Shown: positions 25,116-37,860 of the stretch, in pieces
Layout of the letters: every line of letters starts with the position of its first letter
Numbering within the stretch: the stretch's first letter is position 1
Source of the DNA: Mastigias papua
Taxonomy: Eukaryota > Cnidaria > Scyphozoa > Rhizostomeae > Mastigiidae
DNA length: 64,000 nucleotides
Direction of reading: 5' to 3'
NCBI GenBank assembly: GCA_964019165.1
Contig: OZ025269.1
Location: 2,051,921-2,115,920 of the forward strand
Position numbers and translations under genes: made by a program
The notes under the pieces: generated by a model
The model's input: the letters and a program-made list of their open reading frames with translations, nothing else
Database searches by the model: none
Told to the model about the DNA's origin: nothing

Positions 25116-26652
25116 TTTTGTAAAACTATCGAGTCTTTCTACTCTATTCTGCCTCCGTTAGTTAGTTTCTTTGGGATATTCCGATTCCGTCTAATGCTTT
25201 TGCTCCGGTCGTCACAGAAAACTGTTGATGAATATATAGCAACGCCGCTCGCTGTACGAAACACACGAAGTATCAGTTGAAAAAATTTTCAAAACCATAA
25301 TAATCGGCCATACGGAGATCACTGATCTTTACCTTTATCCTCAATTAACAATTTATTTAGCAGCACGCCTGGCCTCTTTTAATCCTTTCTAGCGAACACG
25401 AGGCCACAGGTGGTTTCTTTGAGAACCATTCTTCATTAAAGCAGATATGACCAATGACAGGTCTTCAAAGCAAAGCTGTGCTCTTTAGATATATTCTATG
25501 CCAGCTGCTTGGACCGATGCTACAAAAGACATTTCACTGGCAGGTTTAGAATAGTTGTAAACCGAAAGTTGTGTTAATCGAAAGGAAATTCTTGCGCGAT
25601 TTGATTTTGGGCGATCCCGCGATGGGGCTGGTTTCGCATTGGCAAACAGAGATTCCAGTTGAGTTAATTCGAATTTGTTTTCATTCTGGTAAGAGGATCG
25701 ACTCAATGACTTCCGCCGAAAACAACAAGATGGAGCGGATACTGAGAAATTGCTAGCAAGTCACGAAGAAACAGCGAGATCTCCATCCCTCTTCTCTCGA
25801 CGAATTTCCACGATCCCCTGACTCAAAGTGCTCGAACAGGAAAAAACACGCTTATCATATAATGCATGTCCATTGTGAAATACTTGGTTGCAACTTGCAA
25901 CCACATCCACATCTTACCACGTAAGGGTAACTGGAGAAAGTGTTGGCCTGAGCAATTATATTTCTTTAGTGAATTCAGATGACATTTCAGCGATTTTTTC
26001 TTTTAGTTCGTTGCAAAATCCCCTTATCCATTTGTTAATCCGATTCAGAATTGTGTTGATACCATGCAGTCATTATAAACAAAATCCAATATAAATTGAA
26101 TGCAAGAATTGGAAGGGATTATGAACTTAGAGAATTGAGACGCACTGTGAATTCACAACTGTTGGCAAGCTGCCCTTGCTTAAAAAAGGATACTGCCATC
26201 ACCATAGAGATAATAACTCTAATTTTCCAATCATGTTTGCAATCTGGAATGCTTTGGGGTGCATTATGAGCGAGGACTTCTGAAGCTCTTCTTAAATCCA
26301 ATTTCGGAAGAACTTTATTTCAAGGAGTGACAGCTTTGGCTCTCAACAATAGACTTGTTGTAGCGTTGCGATTTTGTGAACGCTCTGAACTGCTATTGAT
26401 TCATAATGAAAAAGAGGATTAAAATAAATCAGTATATGCTGCAGGTTGATTTTCTGTGTAAATGCAACCTGGATGGAAAGAATGGTATGGTGCGGCAAAA
26501 GAGAATGCCTAACGTTTACAGCAGACAACACGTGGAAGATAATGGTTACTTTGGGAATTGCGATTGCTAGAGAGTTTTCAATTTTCAAACTAGGTACAAA
26601 GACAGAATCTAATTTAGATATTGATAATTGCAATTAAGATAAGAAATGTTAT
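25116..26652. other. Intergenic stretch: tetraspan promoter side and bZIP 3' flank
   Basis: This lies upstream of the tetraspan start codon and downstream of the bZIP stop codon. Several 60-96 codon frames on both strands (for example 26343-26633, -) have neither domains nor compatible splice sites. I see no supported gene. Confidence 0.3.
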
Positions 26653-29600
26653 TTATCCGGTAAGGAAATCAGTTTGTGCTTCAAAGAATGCAGGAATATT
26701 TTCCTTTTCGTGTGATTCGTGATAAGGTGAAAGAAATTCCATAGCTCTGGGACATGATGCACAGTTCCTTGCCAGTTCCACTAGAGCATTCCTCAGTCTC
26801 TCTCTCTCGTAAAGGCGACTAAAATAGAATATGTCATCATTTAAGACGTGAACTACCATAGATAACATTCAAGTGTTATTACTTACAAGGCTCTCTTGGT
26901 ATAAGGGCTTCATGAAAGTGAGTTTTTTCGAGTATTGCTAAACTATTCAAATTAAGATTATAAATTGCAATGGAAATGATATGCCAGTATGAACATTTCT
27001 TTTGAAGAAAGATATTAAATATCCCATGGATGGATAGTATTGCTAACAGAGAAGTATTGCAGAGACTAGGCTAAATGCAATTACAGTGAAGTAGTAATAG
27101 AGAGAAGGTTGGTGTTACTAGGGGCACACACACATGACGAATGGAAGAGAAAATAAATCTAAAAAGAATTAGAATGGAAACCACAAGGCTGAGACAACAG
27201 AAGCAGTGTTGCTGACAGATATTCAATAAAGGATAAGGGGAACTAAGTTGATGAAAGTCCTGTAGTGTATATGGAGGATGATCGGAAACCTGCAGATGTT
27301 AGGAAAATGTCATCATAATGTAACAGCAATGTGGTTTTGTAGTTGAATGGCATGTAATTTACACTTTAGACATATTAAAATAGTTTGAAAAGACAATGAA
27401 ACCGTCGAAGGGAATCTTCTTTGTTTAATTTTCCTCTCTTCAAGCAGTCCTCTTTCATTCTCTGTTTGTATCTGAAATTTCTGCTACACTCTCGGTTCTT
27501 CTCTTTTCTTCTGTACTGCCTTTCCAATTTAGCTTCGTATGCTAGCTGCAAAACCAATTTAGAACGTGCCACTATTTTCCCGCAAGTCACAAAGTAGGCC
27601 CTGACTTATCTGTTCTATATTACGTCGATCTCGCTGTATAACATCTATAAATAGTATTTTTAATTTAAGTCGTATTTTAGCAACTGATTTGGACACACTG
27701 TTATCTCGTTTCAAGGATATTTAAAATGCCTTAAATAAAACTTTTTGCCAACTATTGAAGCTAAGTTTTTAGCTTTAAAATAGACTCTGTTGTACAAAAT
27801 TAATCTCCTTCAGATAAATAAAGATAGGCTACCCACTTTAATTATTTCATATTAATATTGTTATCACTACTTAACGTATAAGTAAATTAAGGATGTAAGA
27901 TTCTGCTCGAAATGATTTAAATGCAAAATGATGATCTGGATATGCTCTAAGTTAACGTGGATCAGTAGGTTTAATTCTTTCTGCGAAACATGACAGACCT
28001 GGGAAATGAATAGTTGGGAATTCTCTAAAAAGCACGAGAACCACAATGCCAATAGTACCTAGCTCCTCTAACCTCTGTGGAGGCCTACAGACGATCACTG
28101 CCCTGAAATAAATCTTAGATGTAAAAGGAATTCGTTCAAATCTAAGATGATTGGAGACACTTACATATGATTGCATGTCAGGATCATAGCTGCACGTTGC
28201 TGTTGCTGGCTGCATGCCCCAGGTCCCGTTGGCTCCTTTCTCAATAGTACACTGCTCTTTAAGTGTACCTCTGGGTAATGTTTGCTGAGTATGACTGGCA
28301 TTCACATGAGTATGGTCTGCTAATGTGTATTTTGAAACGCCATCATTACTAACACATAAAGCTGCGTTTGGTGGTATGATCCCTTCATCTGTTAAGGAGG
28401 AGAATAACAATGCTAGCCTTTTGAGCATACGGACAATAGAACTTCCCTAGAGCACGAAAAAGCGGGAACATTCTTTAAGCATATGTTCCCGCCTTTTCGT
28501 GCTCTAGTGTAGTTCTGTAGTACCAACAGAAAATAGAACTGACTCATATATAACAGTATACACAATTCTTCATGATTAAGTAGTTTATATGAAAGTAATC
28601 ATCAGCTGTTCAAAAAGTTAACAAAGTTCAATACTGGATTTCTGATAAATGACATGTCTTTAAAATACCAAAATTCACGCAAGGCAATCGTCGCTTTTAC
28701 TTAATTTGTATCGATTTCTTGTGATAGACTACGTTTAACATTATTATGTTTGTGTAGAATCTGTCTGTCTGTAAACAATGCAGTGCTATGCATTCTCAGC
28801 TATTCTTGTTGAGAAAGTTTTAAGAGTGTTTCCGTACTAAAATCACGAAAAAGCCAAGAATGTCCCAGCACTGGACGAAGACAACCTTCTTGTAACAAAA
28901 CGTACACTTCATCAACTTATCGCATCTACAATCATTTCCTTTACATGTGTAACTAGCATCAGTCATCATCGTATCTAGCCTATTCCATCCATTCCTACTT
29001 TTATGAAAAGTTCCATTATATATTTTATATATAACACAATAGAAAGCTCTGTTATACATTAGATACTGATGTTCTAACGTACATTGATTTCAGTAGCCCA
29101 AGATTTATGTGCATACTACCGTTTCAGCATTCTCTTTGGTTGGCAAATTTGATGATGACTTCATCCTTAGGGAGTACTGCTTCCAGTTTTAGTCTTTCAA
29201 ATTTAACTTTCAAAACATAGACGATAGCCAAAAAACAGGACAACTTACCTAATAATTTTAAGAGAATGGCAGTCTCCTTATTTAGCCTGTAACTATCGAC
29301 TATGACGTCAGAAAGTTCATTGAATGCAAGCGCGTCTTGTTGAATGGTTGGCCACTCTAGACAAGAACTTACATCCAAACCATCTATTTGCTGTTGAATT
29401 GCTATGTCCTTGCACAGATCTGAAGAGCTTAAAATCGAAGATAATGAGATGTTTGAAAAAGACATAATGATGCATAGATTTATCAAATACATTATGTGAA
29501 TTACATGACATGGATGCAAATGTATTGCAAAGGACGGTGAGTTTTAACTTATTGCAGATTAAAAATAAATGGTTAAAGTAGTCCTTATTGCTTGCAGGGG

Positions 29601-31563
29601 TGCAACTGCTATTTTTTGTTTCAGGGGGTGTGCGTTCGAGGGACCGAGTTTTCATCACAAGGGACTGTTCTGTGAAATAGTTATCGGAGCCCCTCTCGCG
29701 CTGCGTATAACACGGAACCAAGATTAAGAATGTACCTGTCGTGCAAAAGTTATTGTTACCAGTTTTGGGTGTTATAAGCAGAGATTCAATACTTACAGAG
29801 CCAGAGCTGGGCTGACTTATCCCTATCAGATTGCGACTAGGACTGCGTGTTAAAATTATTGGAGGGGTGTGACACCTCCTATACCCCTCCCTCATTTGTT
29901 CACATAGCATATGATATTCAAATTATGAATGTAATATATTTTCTTAATTTCACATACCAACTTGGTGACTATAATCTTAGTAACAGGCAGTTTTTAATTT
30001 TAAAAGAAATATCCCATCCCTGGCAATTTTTCCTGGTCAATTTTGACAACATACCTCACATCATTCATTCTTGTTTGAGCAGTATCACATCCTTCTTGAG
30101 GAAAGCGGTTACCATAGCAATTGTCAGGCCCATGGAGTCCTTCGTCCATGTTGTCGCTAACAATCGTCTCATATGCACTACAGCTTGGTGGCTCTCTGTC
30201 ATACCTATCAAAGTCATTGACAGGAAGAGCAAACCTCTCTGGCCTAGAGAAAAAAAACAATATTACTAGTCTCTATCCCATTGCTCCATCCCTTCTATCA
30301 GGGAACAGTGACAAGTCTTAGGGACTCAGCATAAGGAGCGAGCTTGTCGACCAGGTTTGGCACCAGTCACTTTTACCTTTTACTGACGGCGTCCTTTGGA
30401 AACGATGTTTTCCAATTCAACGGCGTGCAGTAAAATACGCCACCTAAGGGGAATATAGAGCAATGGCGTGAAAAGTGCAAGAGCAGCAACAAGTGCTACT
30501 TTACACTTCTACAAATGCCCTTTGACTATGTCGTTTCACTCCATTGTTTCTTTCTTCACATCTCTCCCTTAAATTGATTTCATTGATATGACGATCTTTA
30601 TGGAAAATCAGTGATAGGAAAGATTTGCGGTAGGGTGAGCTTTTATGTTAATGACTAAATAGATAAATATTGTGAATAGAACAATATTCAAGCCATCAAG
30701 TTGTCGTGGGTTATAATTATCCTATCTACAGATGCACTTTAAAAGTATCTAGCTATTTATCTAGTTTTATGCTAACAATCAAAATAGGATTATTATCTCA
30801 ACAATAATGAGGTTAGAATTTTGATCTTTCAGATGCATTTCAACCTTTTTGTTCACGTAGGCTACTTTGATTGTAAGTATTGAATCTTAATCTAACAAAT
30901 TATTTTTATCAGTTATTACATAATAAGCAATAAATTATATAGGACGCCATCAAAACAGTCTCTCTCGTCACTTAAATATCATATATTTATATCATGCGGT
31001 ACATTAATTTACAGTTATACTAGTGTGATCCCAATGTTCATAAAGTGGCTATTTAACACTTTCCCTGAATCATTACAAAATGTCATAAAGTAACTTCAGC
31101 TTGTATATTTCAAATTGCTTACTACTCGTACTGAATTTTAGAGACCTGCTTGTGGAAAGGCCTTAGTCCAATTTGATTGTGTTCGTTTACAATATTTCCA
31201 TTAAACGTACGGTATGTGAATTGCAAGACTAGCTCAAATTTAGGAAGTAGTGTAGTCTTTTTGGCATATCCATGCCTTCTATTCTCACTGCCCAATTCTT
31301 TGTAAAAAAAGGTAATTCAAAATATTTTACCATGTGTTGTCATCTCCTTCGAAGTTATTCGAAAGAGGCGAATTTGAAGCAATTGAAAAGGGATGCTGAA
31401 GTTGCTGAAATACGTGATGCTCGTAGTCGTTATTCTCTGTAGGGTCTTTCCCTCTTGTCAGTGGCAGTTGCAAGCTGTCAGAATGGCATCTTTCCAAAGC
31501 TTTGGTGTTTTGTTTTTCAAACGATTCTGGCGACTGAATTTTTGACGCCATAGTTCTCTTCAT
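26653..31563 (-). CDS. bZIP transcription factor (Fos/ATF3-like zipper end, divergent basic region)
   Basis: Six exons join in phase: 31563-31331, 30243-30055, 29427-29249, 28388-28165, 27545-27403 and 26818-26653, giving 377 residues. There is no signal peptide or membrane span. The first 274 residues are acidic and polar with no known domain. Exon 5 carries a basic region, RRKEKNRECSRNFRYKQR, and an intron separates it from most of the zipper in exon 6 (RRLYERERLRNALVELARNC). Leucines and hydrophobics follow a short heptad array, and the ARNCASC end recalls the LHRPTC end of ATF3/Fos zippers. The usual N-x-x-A-A-x-x-C/Y-R of bZIP basic regions reads N-R-E-C-S-R-N-F-R here, so the alanine pair is replaced. 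DNA binding as a dimer is expected from the family; target and partner are unknown. The MASKIQ methionine (fifth codon) is an alternative start. Confidence 0.72.
28438..28516. repeat. 79-bp near-perfect palindrome (fold-back)
   Basis: Arms 28438-28471 and 28483-28516 are 34-nt inverted copies with three mismatches around an 11-nt loop; the core is CTAGAGCACGAAAA. It lies in a bZIP intron, 50 bp upstream of exon 4. The end TAGTTCTGTAGTACCAACAG recurs in part elsewhere (about 44932-44950). Confidence 0.9.
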
Positions 31564-31700
31564 TCTGCTTTCGCAAATGCACTCGAAAGGGTTCGAATTT
31601 CAAAAAACCAGCTTTTTCATTGGCTCATCCGTACATGGGCAAAGTCACGTGATAAACCAGGCTTGACTTCAACTTTTTTGACTCTCAGTCACTGCTGTCA
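31564..31700 (-). promoter_or_regulatory. Putative bZIP gene promoter with CCAAT and CACGTG elements
   Basis: Upstream of the ATG on the minus strand there is a CCAAT box (31619-31623, read as ATTGG on +). The palindrome TCACGTGA lies at 31645-31652, an E-box/bZIP-type core. Both lie within 90 bp of the start codon. The presence of the motifs is direct; promoter function is inference. Confidence 0.4.
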
Positions 31701-33676
31701 GTGCCATTGACAATGCCTCCATTTTCTGCTGACGTACTATCATATTTCACGATAGTGTTAGGATTTCCTTGAAATCGTGACCTCCGATGAAAGTGTATTA
31801 AATATATATAGATTCAACTTTCAGGGATATCTCCGTTAGCAAACTGTCCAGGTTAAATCCTTAGAAAACTTCACGAAGTTAATTTCCCACTCAATTGAGG
31901 AATTTTGCGCAGAAAAATCAGCATACTTGCGTTGAGCTTTCTGTTCAAAAGACTTACAAATGCTTTGTCTCATTTATCTTTAAACAGCTTCACCTTTACT
32001 ATTCAACACTATCTATCAAAAACAGCGCTATAACAAATGTTATATCCTACCAAGAATACTGCTTCTGTTCTCACTGGTGTCACACTCGATAAATCTAGCA
32101 TAGATAAAAATCAGTAATTGATAAATTTACACCTTGTTATCAGTCTTCATTTCAGACGTATTATATGAATATGCATAAACTGAATTTGCAATCTCCATGC
32201 TCACATTGTGTTGTGTCTATCTAACATTGCATGAACGTTTGAAGTCTATTTAATTTGGCGATATGTGTAAGGAGTCCGCCTATTGCATCGCAGAATTAGG
32301 GCGAGTGTCACCAACGTCCTGAAGGGTTGGTTGAAAGTCACTGATAATTTCCAGTCAATGCGACAAATCGATTGAAGCTGAAACAGACGAGATATTGTTT
32401 GTATCTTTAGACAAAGAAGTAGAGTGGTGACAATAGTAGACTTTATTGTTCTTGGTGATAGCGGAGGGAACGAAGCAATCAATTCGCCATATCACCTTCA
32501 GTGTTCTTGCGGCCACAGGGAGTCACTACACGGACACCCTGTGAGCGATCCTTATTAAAATTGTACCTGACAATACAAGAGAACAATGCCAAATCATGCT
32601 TTTAGAATTTAGCAACAGCCATCGTCATGACGAAGATTATATTAATTTATCTTTGTCATGGCGATGGCTGTTGTGTGAAGCTCTTGTAACGAGGCCTTGC
32701 TCAATTGTGATGGCAAAATCACATTATTCGCATGGTTTCATGGCTCATTCTTTGTCGGTGTTGCTGCATGGCCAACGATGACCACAAGTCTCTAGAGTTG
32801 TACTCTGGTTTGCTTAATTAATTGGAGCAATTTTAACAATGCACATGTATGTATTATTTGTTTTTATGCAAGAAATATGGGCATAAAACATATAGGCTCG
32901 ATTTCTTCAAAAAGTCGAAAAGCATCTGCAGGCTCAAACTGAGAATTAATTGACTTAAAAATCAAACGTCAAATTTTTGCAAAATCTTGTCACAACCTAA
33001 GCAGGGTTTGGAGTATTGCTTGCACTAGCAAAGTATTGCTGGTAGCAGGTTCTGCTTTATAGGAAGCAATTGGGAAACAAAGGAGAATGCTGAAGATTTG
33101 CGCAGCAAGTTGCAGATTCTTTGTCTCATCATCTGCTGAATCTCTGACTTCTAAATACACCCAAAATCGGAGACTGGCCGTGTGACCAAATATAGACAGC
33201 AGTTCCATATATAAGTATCGATTAATAATTAGATCCTGTCACATATTCGTAAAATATGTAAGTTTTATACCTTTGAGTTAATCATTCTTTTATTGACAAA
33301 TGACAATAATTGAGTAAGGTCAAGGCATAATCACTCTGCTCCGTTACTACATCCAAGAACTACTTCGATTGAGATTGAAGGGAAGGCTAAGGCACTTATG
33401 AGAATATTGAAAATATACTTTGAATATAAACCACCAGAAGGTGTGAAACTAGTTGCGACAAAATGTCACTTTAAGGGTCAGATTCATTTCTTTGTTTGTC
33501 CAATCCTTAGACTGTGTACAGATTAAGTCCAAGGTTTAAATACATATTCTTCAATTTTCTGATAAAGCTACATGCGAAACGTTATACAGTTCTTTGGATT
33601 ATGAAAGTCTATTTAAATTTTTAAAACTGTAGGTAGAAAGGCTGTTGAAATGTACATATACATATTTATATATATA
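31701..33676. other. Intergenic stretch with one possible exon
   Basis: No identified gene. At 33150-32997 (-) there is an open segment flanked by AG and GT borders, VRDSADDETKNLQLAAQIFS and onward, of coding-like composition. It could be an exon of an unknown minus-strand gene, but no partner exon was found. A miRNA-like hairpin lies at 32612-32674. Confidence 0.3.
32612..32674 (+). ncRNA. miRNA-precursor-like hairpin (candidate)
   Basis: Arms 32612-32637 and 32649-32674 are 26 nt each with an 11-nt AT-rich loop. All three departures from perfect complementarity become G-U wobbles when the plus strand is transcribed, so the RNA stem has no unpaired base. Length and loop fit a small pre-miRNA. 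It could instead be a remnant of a fold-back element; no other copy is visible in the window. Confidence 0.35.
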
Positions 33677-33688
33677 TATTCTTCAACG

Positions 33689-33955
33689 GGGCGAGTGGCC
33701 AAGTGGCTAGAGCGCTTGACTGCTGTGCGAAACATCGATGGTTCGAGCCGAACCCTCGGATCATAGTTCGGATGCTCGCTCACTGTCCACCCAGCAGTAA
33801 ATGGGTACCTGGTGGCAACACTGGGGAAGCTAAAGGCGGCGAGGAAAGGAACTGGCCACCCTACCTCACTATGCCGGCGGCTCAGTATAAGTGTCCCTCT
33901 AACGGGCACTCCCCCAACGTACGGAATCGTACATGGGACTCACCTTTACCTTTTT
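33689..33955 (+). mobile_element. tRNA-derived SINE with intact target-site duplications
   Basis: The first 70 bp resemble a tRNA with an A box (GGCCAAGTGGCTAGAGCG) and a B box (GGTTCGAGCC). An unrelated body follows, with a CCCCCAACGTACGGAATCGT motif and a CCTTTACCTTTTTT tail. Perfect 12-bp direct repeats TATTCTTCAACG flank it at 33677-33688 and 33956-33967. This is a full-length, probably recent insertion by LINE-type retrotransposition. A fragment of the same family lies at 53706-53735 on the minus strand. Confidence 0.9.
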
Positions 33956-35261
33956 TATTCTTCAACGATAAATTTCGATAAATATCTTTATCAGCATATA
34001 TTCACTATGTGAGAAATGTTGGAAAACAATTATGGACATAATCAGGATATGTCAGTACACAACCTCTGTGGTAATGAAAGTAAAAACTGCTTGAGTGAAA
34101 CGCACTTAGCTTGCAGCTCTAGGTCAAACAAATTCTTCACTTAATGATTGGGTGAAAGTTGGATTATTATTATTATTATTAGGATTATTATTATAGCAGC
34201 TTGATTATCAACTTAAATATGAAAACAGTGATGGGTAACATTGTAAATAAAACTATGATAAAGCCAAAAGAACATTACATTCAACAAATAGTCTATTTCA
34301 CGACAAAGGGGGAATGTTCTTTAGCAAGCTGAAAACAAATTAAACCTAATCAAATTAAATGTCTTTGTTTCGGGGGCCGTCCAGACAGTACGTACGCTTT
34401 GAGGGTCGATGGGTGGGTAAAACCAGAGGCTTACTCATGCGTACAGGGTGGGTGGGTTTGCAAAGGTCAAAATGTACATACTATGTTATCACTTCAAAAA
34501 GTGAGAGCTTAATGCATGTTTTCCTCATTTTGTGAAAAATTGTTGTTAAAAATGGGCAAAAGTTTTCAAAACATATCAAAGAAACATTCGTGCGTTCGTA
34601 CAGATGTAAATGGGTGGGTTAGGTTAATGCGTGCTTCCGCTTACAGGGTGGGTGGGTTGGTCAAAAATGTGATGATTTTGAGCGTATGTACTTTATGGAT
34701 GGCCCCTCATCCGATACTGGTTGCAGTATGAAACGTCGGATAACGACCGAAAGGAGAACCGAAATAGATAGCCAGATTTGAATAGATTGATTTAGCTATA
34801 TATTTTGGTTCAACTCTCGGTCGTTTTCTGACTTTGTATTCTGACGTGTGTCGGACGAAAAAGTAGTTTCCTTGGTAGGCTATGTTCCCATTTTTTCTTG
34901 CAATGAAATTCAACAGTACCAACTGACTATTACCTGAATAAATCATCTACATATCTGACTGTTCGTTTGGCTTTATCTAATATGTTGCAAACTGTTGTTC
35001 TCATACTCAAGCAATTGCAAGAAGTTCTGACAGTTTCTTAAAATCAAATCCAAGTTCATTGCTTTTTAATATACTTCCATTTGTTTACTGTTTATTATGG
35101 CTTTTCGTTATTTTGTATCTCACTTAATGCAGGTAAGCCATTCTGTCTGTCCCAATTGTTCAAACTACTTTATACCGGATCTTTCACCTTTAACGACCCC
35201 AAATCTCTCACCCAGGACCGTCGAGAGTGAAAATGGATTCTGGGCTGAATGAGAAAACTAG

Positions 35262-35420
35262 GGTCCCTGGTGACGCCATTAAGACCTTGAAAGTTATTGC
35301 AATTACCGAAGGATCATTTTGTACCTATTTGGATCCTTCTCAGGTTCGGGGCCAGGTACAGTCTCCGTCCTTCGCCCTCTCGGCGCTCCTGCTCTCGCCT
35401 ATTCATTTTTGTGATCCTAT
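35262..35420. repeat. Dispersed repeat, fragment B
   Basis: It contains CCTGGTGACGCCATTAAGAC, then GAAAGTTATTGCAATTACCG and CTCAGGTTCGGGGCCAGGTA. It is related to the copies at 21.7, 37.8 and 56.8 kb. An open frame of 110 codons across it is judged fortuitous. Confidence 0.5.
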
Positions 35421-36730
35421 CCCGGTCATTCAGTTCATTCCTATCCCGGTCATTCAATTCCTTTCATGCATTGCAGTACCGGATGCATTTATAATAGGTT
35501 TGTTTGCTATCGTTAGTGCATTGGAACAAATCTGCGGTCTGAGAATAAAGCAAGATTGAACCACTTCAATGGAAGATCTCATACAATCGGCCTATACCAA
35601 TCGATGTGTTTACCACTGAAAGGGTAGCAATGTAGCATGGCTGCGCTTTGTAAGTATAACTATTTTGCTTCTTCTATGGTTTGGTCCAGTATCATTATAG
35701 ACTTAAGACACACAAAGACTTTGGTTACAAAAAGGCATCTAGAGCATTGAAGACTCTTTCCTTCTCTCTCTTTCTCTGGGGAAGTACTCTTCCAGACAAT
35801 TCTTTAAAGTAAGTCAGACGAAGAATAGCTGTGATCAAGCAAAATCTATTTTAAAAAGTTTTATCCGAATTGGGATTCTGGGTTTGAGAGCTGTTCATCT
35901 TACTTCAAAATAGATGGATGTTGGACAGCTCCTGGCCTCATCATAGAGGAGTTTTCCAGTTCGCCCAGGAAAATAGGAAGCAATGCAAAATGAGCACATA
36001 ATAATAATAATAATATATAAGTACCAAGTCTCCATGAACACCCCTGAACTATCCTATCCTCATTATCATCATTATCATCGTTATTATCATTATCATAAAC
36101 TCATGGTTATAAATATAAGAATTTTCTGCTAGTTTAATTTATATTCGCTCTATTTAATTCTCTGGCGTAATATTTTTACTATTCTTGGCTCAATCAAACT
36201 TTCTGTAGTAGTTTTAACAACTTTATATCAGCTTCCATCTAGCATTAAAATTCATTGGGCGCATCATCAACTCCGCAAGACCCTTTATGCAAGTTTTCAT
36301 ATTACGCAATTTCCCAAATTGTGTCAATATTGCCCCCTCCCAACCTTACTTCACTGCACTCCCTGTCTATCTAGCTTGGCCAAGCCACTACTTTATTTTT
36401 GTATTTCATCTCTAGTGTCCTTTACAAATAGGACAGATGCACGTTAATTCTACTCTTCTTATTTTGCTAAATCTAATCCCACTATTAACATACCTTTCAC
36501 ATCAAAAGATAGATGGCATTTGCGATTTTATTTAGCAACAACTAGTTTTGTTCCATAACAGAAGAGCGGCGTTCTCCGTCTCCATAGTAATAATTAGATT
36601 ATTAGACATCATTCTGAAATAGACTAAAAGAAATTCAATTCACTTATTGTGAATGTTCCACACACTCTACATCCAACAATTTTAGTTAATAGGGAAAGAA
36701 GAAGGCAAACAACTGCCATTTTGAATTTTT

Positions 36731-37067
36731 CACGAATTTTTATAAGAAACCAAACATTTTTGCCTGAGTCTTAATTTTTTTTTTAACTTTCCCAACATTG
36801 AGGGTGAGATTTTGTTCAGATTTTCTTAACTTTTCCTAGAGTAAGCTAGCCAAAAGAGTTTTCCATTACTTGCTATAAAAAATTTGATCTTTGTTGTCAA
36901 GGATTAGCCAAAGAAAATTTTCGATCTTTGCAAAAGAGCTTGCAAAGAATGAGCTAGTATCGACTTCTGGCACGCGAACTTTGGAACTTGAGCCTTGTGA
37001 TTTTCCTACGATTTTGGCATTTTGAGTCTCATTTTCTTAAAGACATTTTTCTGATATTAAAAACGTA
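36731..37067. mobile_element. TACACGC inverted-repeat element, degenerate copy 3
   Basis: The interior aligns with the copies at 19.3 and 43.6 kb (TTTTCTTA reiterations, a GAGTCTTAATTT-type start, a CATTTTGAGTCTCATTTTCT end). Its termini have decayed to CACGAATTTTTATAAGAAAC and TTAAAAACGTA. Confidence 0.65.
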
Positions 37068-37744
37068 TATTCGTCTCATAATGTAGTAAGTTCTCATTCA
37101 GTATTCGAAAAACTCTAAAAGTAGAGAGTAAGCATAAACAGTCAGATGCTGTAAACGGAAATACATCTGTATGATGTTCACTAGTGGTTGTATCAGCAGT
37201 ATCTGTACACTACCGAATGCATTTTATGATGAAATAAGGTGAAGCGAAACAAAGAAAAGGTTTTCGCCATTTCCAGCGAAGCAGCAAGGAGTTAATGTGA
37301 AAATAAATGAAATTAATCTTGGTACTATGTACAGAAGATGATTTAGTCCTCATTCGGATTGATTCGAGTACTTGAAGAGCAACATTCTGTTGAGGAATAC
37401 CACGCAAAAGCAATTTGCTCCATGCTTCTTTACCGTAGTATGAAACTAAGGGGGGACATGGGGCAGTTCCTGCCAAACTGGAAGATATTGCCTAGGTTGT
37501 CAGTCCAACAAGTTTAAGATGAATGCACTTTTTGACTAACATTTTTGAAAAATAGAGAAATTGATGCAATAGAGCCAGTATTAGAGAATATACGTATTAG
37601 TTAGGTGCCTCTAGAGATAGTATGGCATCCAGGGTAAGTGGAAATGTTGAGTCCATCGAGAGATTGTATGGTATCCAGGGTGAATGGAAATGTTGGGTCC
37701 GTTAAGAGATCGTATGGGATCCAGGGTAAATGGAAATTTTGGGC

Positions 37745-37860
37745 CTTGGTGATGTCATTATGGTATCTAAAACCCATCAAAGAATAATTTGATAGTTTTT
37801 TGGGGCCTTCTCGGGTTTAGGGACCGGGACAATCTGCCCCTCCTGCCCCCTTTCTCGGTT
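37745..37860. repeat. Dispersed repeat, fragment C
   Basis: It contains TTGGTGATGTCATTATGGTA, TTTTTTGGGGCCTTCTCGGG and GGGACCGGGACAATCTGCCC, the clearest copy of the family's GC-rich end. Confidence 0.5.

Noticed and set aside
28020..28106. Alternative bZIP end (GSDRL-stop) or continued frame AVIVCRPPQRLEEL
   Set aside because: The first ends at once and the second is out of phase. Joining exon 4 to the basic-region exon at 27545 is in phase and yields a coherent domain.
29804..29848. Extra bZIP exon (PSRNLIGISQPSSGS) between exons 2 and 3
   Set aside because: Its exit phase does not match exon 3, whereas exon 2 joins exon 3 directly in phase.
29317..29910. 197-codon minus-strand open frame
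   Set aside because: It overlaps the supported bZIP exon 29427-29249 in another frame and has no domain.
33689..33760. Functional tRNA gene
   Set aside because: It has A and B boxes but no clean acceptor stem. It continues into a body flanked by target-site duplications, so it is a SINE head.
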